A DNA stretch of 18,095 nucleotides from contig DUEB01000002.1 of assembly GCA_011176655.1 (NCBI GenBank), positions 1 to 18,095 on the forward strand, given 5' to 3'. Under the pieces are notes generated by a model. The model searched no databases and was not told the DNA's origin. It was given only the letters and a program-made list of their open reading frames with translations. The stretch is from Dehalococcoidia bacterium (GTDB taxonomy: Bacteria > Chloroflexota > Dehalococcoidia > Dehalococcoidales > UBA5760). Shown here piece by piece: positions 14,592-18,095 of the stretch; position 1 is the first letter of the stretch; each line of letters begins with the position of its first letter. The position numbers and the translations under genes are program-made.

Positions 14592-15824
14592 TTACTTTCT
14601 GATTTCATCAACGATTTTCTGGAACTCCTCCTTACACAGGGCACATCTCTGGTCAAGCGCCTGCAACTTGACCCGCTGCACCACCTTCTGCAGCTCCTCA
14701 TCACTGAGTTCAATACCGAGTTCCTCGGCCCAGAGCAGAACGTTATCCGCCCCGCTCTTCTTGCCCATCAGTATCTGTGGCGCCCTGTGGCCCACGAAAT
14801 CTGGATGCACCGGGAAAAGCTCGGTCGGATATTCATGGTAAACATTGCGGTACCAGCTGGTTACGATTCCAGACTCTATATCGTAGGCCATGTCGCCTAT
14901 GAAAGGCCGATTAGAGGGAATACTCGTCCCCGAAAGCTCTCTCACCAGCTTGGAGAGCTCATTAAGCTTCTCATATTTAATGCCGGTGTCAATCCCGTAT
15001 AGAGTCAATAGCGCCAGGACTGTCTCCTCCATCGGGGTATTTCCCGTCCGCTCACCAATCCCGGTAACCGTGGTATGAATTACCTCAGCCCCGGCCATAA
15101 TAGCCATGATGCTATTGGCCACCGACAGACCGAAATCAGCGTGGAAGTGAACCTCCAGCGGCTTTTTAATCCTTTCCCGGACTCTCTTGGCAAAATAGCT
15201 AGCACCGTGGGGCGATAATACCCCGAAGGTATCGACCAGCGTGAAAGCATCCATATGCCCCTCGTTGGCAACCCTCTCAATGAGGTTGAGGAACCAGTCC
15301 ATCTCGGCCCTGGTAGCGTCAATGGTAAAAAACACCGTGTATAGCCCCATCTCCTTGGCGGCGGTAGTCGCCTTGATAGACAGGTCAATCGCCTTTTCAA
15401 GCGGCCACTTGTAGGCGTACTGAATCAGGTGTTCACTTGACGGAATCTCGATGACAATGCCCTTGACACCACAGTCAGCGGCTCTCTTTACGTCGTCAAC
15501 CATGCAACGCGAAAAACAGAAAATCTCCGGCCCCAGGTTCCTCTTCACAATCTCCTTTATCGCCGCCTCGTCAGCAGCCGACACCGCCGGCATACCAGCC
15601 TCGATGCGATGGACTCCGGCTTCAGCCAGCTTCTCCGCGATGCGTATCTTATCGTCTTTGGTAAAGATGATCCCGGCCTGCTGCTCACCGTCACGCAGCG
15701 TGACATCATGGATTTTTACCTGACTTGGCGGGTTCAGCCCTTTAGTAACCTCCGGCAGATAATTCCAGGGGCTGACGAACCAGTTTTCTGTTTTCCACTG
15801 TGTTGCTTGAGACTCTTTTTGCAT
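14592..15824 (-). CDS. DRE-TIM family enzyme, 2-isopropylmalate/homocitrate synthase-like
   Basis: A 410-residue acyl-transferase-like TIM barrel. The DRE motif is in HDVTLRDGEQQAG (39-51, Arg44-Asp45), metal ligands are the HFHAD histidines (226, 228), Asn237 follows, and GERTGN (257-262) closes the barrel. After residue 300 come the two small subdomains of LeuA/homocitrate synthase (GHRAPQ and LGKKSG-like MGKKSG), but no leucine-binding allosteric domain. The family condenses acetyl-CoA with 2-oxoacids. The segment that usually reads SGIH reads SGIV (Val321), so the reaction could differ. ATG 15824 is chosen because AAGGAGG lies five bases upstream; a frame open 27 codons further is ignored. 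I cannot assign a substrate and avoid leuA, nifV or cimA as a name. Confidence 0.8.
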   Translation of the reverse strand: MQKESQATQWKTENWFVSPWNYLPEVTKGLNPPSQVKIHDVTLRDGEQQAGIIFTKDDKIRIAEKLAEAGVHRIEAGMPAVSAADEAAIKEIVKRNLGPEIFCFSRCMVDDVKRAADCGVKGIVIEIPSSEHLIQYAYKWPLEKAIDLSIKATTAAKEMGLYTVFFTIDATRAEMDWFLNLIERVANEGHMDAFTLVDTFGVLSPHGASYFAKRVRERIKKPLEVHFHADFGLSVANSIMAIMAGAEVIHTTVTGIGERTGNTPMEETVLALLTLYGIDTGIKYEKLNELSKLVRELSGTSIPSNRPFIGDMAYDIESGIVTSWYRNVYHEYPTELFPVHPDFVGHRAPQILMGKKSGADNVLLWAEELGIELSDEELQKVVQRVKLQALDQRCALCKEEFQKIVDEIRK

Positions 15825-15867
15825 TAAAACCTCCTTCTTGCTCACCAATACGGAGCCCAACGGCACC

Positions 15868-15942
15868 GTTAAGAGCCAGGTAACAATAACAGATCTCCCA
15901 ACCATAATTGTAACAAAACATTGCTACCTGGCTCAACTTAAC
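15868..15942. repeat. Long imperfect inverted repeat upstream of the DRE-TIM gene
   Basis: GTTAAGAGCCAGGTAACAA (15868-15886) is matched in inverse by the segment 15921-15942. The inner 10 bp (GAGCCAGGTA against TACCTGGCTC) are perfect, with a 3-base insertion in the right arm and one mismatch further in. The 34-base spacer holds a -10-like sequence. It could be a paired operator or an RNA hairpin; there is no T tract, so it is not an evident terminator of the gene upstream. Confidence 0.7.
15907..15936 (-). promoter_or_regulatory. Candidate promoter of the DRE-TIM gene
   Basis: On the minus strand TTGAGC (15936-15931) and TACAAT (15912-15907) are separated by 18 bases. The -35 box lies within one arm of the inverted repeat; the other arm begins about 20 bases downstream of the -10. 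The match is moderate. Confidence 0.45.
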
Positions 15943-15989
15943 TATTTAATATCAAGATATTCTAAACCTGTCCTAGTAGAACCCCAGAC

Positions 15990-17849
15990 TCAGGAATATG
16001 TCCCTACCAGCTCCTTCAGCTCTAAGCCTTCCAGGCTTGAATCCAGGGGCTTACCGGTCTTGGGGTCCCAGCCAAGTGCCCGGTAACCATTCTCTTTCAT
16101 GGCTTTAAAGTCTAACTTGGTATCTTTGGCCGGGCCGTCGGGCATAGCCGCTTCAAGTCTCTTGGGCAAGCGCCAGCCGTCGGTGCTAACTCCTTCGCGA
16201 ATGTTAAAAGCCTGGCGCAGGGTCTGAATCCGACGTCCTGCCTTCAAGCCTTCTTCCAGGGTAAAGTCCCATCCGGTAGCCGCTGTTATCAGCTCAATTA
16301 AGGGCATGCTATCCGGGCAGATTCCGAACTCACAGAGGCCAGCCGCCCACCACAGACGCTCCAGGTCGCTGCATAAAGCCCACACCGATGCGCCGGCTCC
16401 GGCGTCAGTCAGGTCTGACTGAGGTATGATATCGGCTGACCAGAAGGGGGCACCCATAGCGTGCCACTGTATGAACGTGGAGCAGGTATGTCTGGACGGA
16501 GACGGGTCGCAGACATAGCCCCAGGCGTGCCCCAACTTCTGCCTCGGGTCGTGAGCCGGCAGAGACGTGCCTGCGGTATGTATTGCCCATTCCTCGGAGC
16601 CCTGGCCAAGACGGCTGGCTGCTTTTTGGGGCCCGTCGGCCAGCACCGCACCAAAGCCCTCTCGCTTACCTATCTTTTCTACCATCTTCACCATAGCCTC
16701 GGCATCACCCCAGTTGAGCTTGATGCCATCGGTGTCCTTTTCGCTGATAACACCCCGCTCCCAGCACTCCATAGCGAAGGCGATAGAAGCTCCTACCCCT
16801 ATGGTATCCAACCCGTACCGATTACAGAGGTCGTTAGCCTTAATAATGGAGACAACATCGTCTATCAAACAATTAGAGCCCATCATAATCAGCGTCTCGT
16901 ACTCCGGCTTAGTCCCTTCGATGACACCGTAGGGACTATCCTCCACCTTAAGCCAGCCCTTACAACCCATGGGGCAGCCGAGACAGCCGTGTTTCTTGAC
17001 CTGGTACTTGGTAACTTCATCGCCATTCAGCTTGCCGTGGGTGGGAAAACTCTCCTCGCCATGAAGCTGGAAATTCTTAACGGGCGAACCACCAGACGTC
17101 ACATGGGGAGAAACGAAGGAGCAGGTACCCCACTGTTTGAACATGGGGACGAAGGGATGATCCGTTTCTTTGACACTCTGCAGGTACTGCTTACGCAGGG
17201 TACTGAATTGCTCCGGTTGAGCTAGCGGGGCTTTTTTGTTACCCCTGGCCGCAACTGCCTTAAGGCGTTTTGAGCCCATTACGGACGCCAGTCCGTCCCT
17301 GGCGGCGGCACAGCCTTCGTGTATTATGGCCGCCAGCAGCGATTGCTTCTCCCCGGCCGGGCCGATACAGGTAACCTTTATCCGCTTGTCGCCGAGCTCA
17401 TCCCTGATACCGCTTTCGGTCATGACGGTATCGGAACCCCATATCGCCGACGCATCTCTAAGCTCAGCTTTACCTTCATCCAGGAAAAGATAGACCGGTT
17501 TGGGGGAGATACCGGTGAAGAAGACACCGTCATAGCCAGCCCCCTTGAGCTCGGCAGCAAAGCTGCCGCCGATGTTGGCATCGCCCCAGCCGCCAGTGAC
17601 CGGCGATTTGGCCACGATTTGAAACCGGGCGCCATGGACATTAAATCCGGTCAGGAGACCGGTGACAAAGCCAATCATATTATCCGGGCCCAGAGGGTCG
17701 GCCTTGGGCTTCATGTGCCCGTAGAGAATCCGCGCTCCGAGACCCTGACCGCCAACAAACTGCCGGTAGGTCTTCTCCGGGAGGCTCTCCTCCTTGATAG
17801 AACCAGTCGTCAGGTCAACAAACAGGACCTTGCCGTTGAACCCATACAT
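15990..17849 (-). CDS. Aldehyde:ferredoxin oxidoreductase family, tungsten/molybdopterin enzyme
   Basis: A 619-residue enzyme of the AOR family, which oxidises aldehydes to acids, or reduces acids in reverse, with ferredoxin as electron partner. It begins MYGFNGKVLFVDLTTG, the usual family N terminus. The 4Fe-4S ligands are Cys289, 292 and 296 in CLGCPMGC and probably Cys506 in AGLCEFGIC. Pterin-binding and family blocks include GFNVHGARF, NIGGSFAAELK, RDGLASVMGSKRLKAV and PAHDPR (431-436). Length is typical. TAGGAGG lies ten bases before the ATG. Cofactor could be W or Mo; no cofactor genes are in the window. The downstream enzymes may act on its product or substrate, but the 165-bp gap with its own promoter-like sequence means co-transcription is uncertain. 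Confidence 0.9.
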   Translation of the reverse strand: MYGFNGKVLFVDLTTGSIKEESLPEKTYRQFVGGQGLGARILYGHMKPKADPLGPDNMIGFVTGLLTGFNVHGARFQIVAKSPVTGGWGDANIGGSFAAELKGAGYDGVFFTGISPKPVYLFLDEGKAELRDASAIWGSDTVMTESGIRDELGDKRIKVTCIGPAGEKQSLLAAIIHEGCAAARDGLASVMGSKRLKAVAARGNKKAPLAQPEQFSTLRKQYLQSVKETDHPFVPMFKQWGTCSFVSPHVTSGGSPVKNFQLHGEESFPTHGKLNGDEVTKYQVKKHGCLGCPMGCKGWLKVEDSPYGVIEGTKPEYETLIMMGSNCLIDDVVSIIKANDLCNRYGLDTIGVGASIAFAMECWERGVISEKDTDGIKLNWGDAEAMVKMVEKIGKREGFGAVLADGPQKAASRLGQGSEEWAIHTAGTSLPAHDPRQKLGHAWGYVCDPSPSRHTCSTFIQWHAMGAPFWSADIIPQSDLTDAGAGASVWALCSDLERLWWAAGLCEFGICPDSMPLIELITAATGWDFTLEEGLKAGRRIQTLRQAFNIREGVSTDGWRLPKRLEAAMPDGPAKDTKLDFKAMKENGYRALGWDPKTGKPLDSSLEGLELKELVGTYS

Positions 17850-18037
17850 GATTTAACCTCCTAAATTATTATCATTCAAGTCGTCCCGTAAGTGGTACGA
17901 TATTCAGAATGCTGCCCAGCTGCTGCTTACATCCTTTACCTCCTCTAACGATTAGTGTCTTTCACTTAAAGAGCAATGCGGCACTGTGTTGGCCATTGAG
18001 ATAGACAACCCTCCACCGCGATAGTAACCCCATCGTT

Positions 18038-18095
18038 CTAAGCTATGTATTTTTCAAACCACCCAGGTTTTGAGCCGATAACGTTCAAAGACTCA
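18038..18095 (-). CDS. Possible 3' end of a gene entering from the right edge
   Basis: A minus-strand frame is open from the window edge to a TAG at 18040-18038 and encodes ESLNVIGSKPGWFEKYIA. The composition is protein-like, but 18 residues are too few to identify a family or exclude chance. If real it would end about 190 bp upstream of the aldehyde oxidoreductase gene. The DNA between (17850-18037) shows no convincing promoter or RNA gene. Confidence 0.25.
   Translation of the reverse strand, partial: ESLNVIGSKPGWFEKYIA

Noticed and set aside
15825..15905. A 27-residue N-terminal extension of the DRE-TIM enzyme
   Set aside because: It crosses the inverted repeat and the strong AAGGAGG that fits ATG 15824; the extension has no homologous character.
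1..18095. CRISPR arrays, tRNA or rRNA genes, insertion sequences, phage genes
   Set aside because: I looked for spaced repeats, T-loop motifs, transposase motifs and terminal repeats and saw none; this was by eye, so tRNAscan and IS/CRISPR searches would be needed for certainty.

Overview
The window looks like chromosomal DNA of a strictly anaerobic, fairly GC-rich bacterium. I infer this from a complete Rnf-type ferredoxin:NAD+ oxidoreductase operon, an Allochromatium-type 2[4Fe-4S] ferredoxin and an aldehyde:ferredoxin oxidoreductase of the tungsten/molybdopterin family. The overall style (lipoprotein membrane-fusion adaptor with a MacB-type permease and no outer-membrane factor, AbrB-type regulator, CtBP-like dehydrogenase) fits Chloroflexota, perhaps Dehalococcoidia, but no marker gene here settles the phylum. 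I see no IS element, phage gene, CRISPR array, tRNA or rRNA; this is core and metabolic chromosome rather than an obvious island.

Layout. Bases 1-5617 are read on the plus strand: the end of rnfC, then rnfD, rnfG, rnfE, rnfA and rnfB in tight or overlapping order, followed after a 217-bp gap by rsmD and coaD (4-bp overlap) and a ferredoxin gene. A hairpin at 5639-5672 separates these from everything downstream, which is read on the minus strand. On the minus strand, in transcription order from the right edge: a possible truncated gene end (18038-18095), an aldehyde:ferredoxin oxidoreductase, a DRE-TIM (LeuA/homocitrate-synthase-like) enzyme and a CtBP-like D-2-hydroxyacid dehydrogenase; then leuS and proC; then an operon of an AbrB-like regulator, a MacA-like lipoprotein adaptor, an ABC ATPase, a MacB-like permease and a CvpA-family membrane protein.

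How it may work together. Rnf exchanges electrons between reduced ferredoxin and NAD+ while pumping Na+ or H+. The small ferredoxin and the aldehyde oxidoreductase, which also uses ferredoxin, could share that electron pool. The oxidoreductase, DRE-TIM enzyme and dehydrogenase may form one acid/aldehyde metabolism unit whose substrates I cannot name.

The most interesting non-coding structure is the leuS leader (13224-13379). It has a good promoter, a ribosome-binding site, a 22-codon reading frame with several leucine codons and a terminator-like hairpin with a T tract just before leuS, the arrangement of a transcription attenuator. A second is a long imperfect inverted repeat (15868-15942) flanking a promoter-like sequence before the DRE-TIM gene. 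A third is a palindrome covering the -10 box of the AbrB/exporter operon, a candidate autoregulatory operator. The DRE-TIM enzyme also appears to lack a histidine that its condensing relatives carry.
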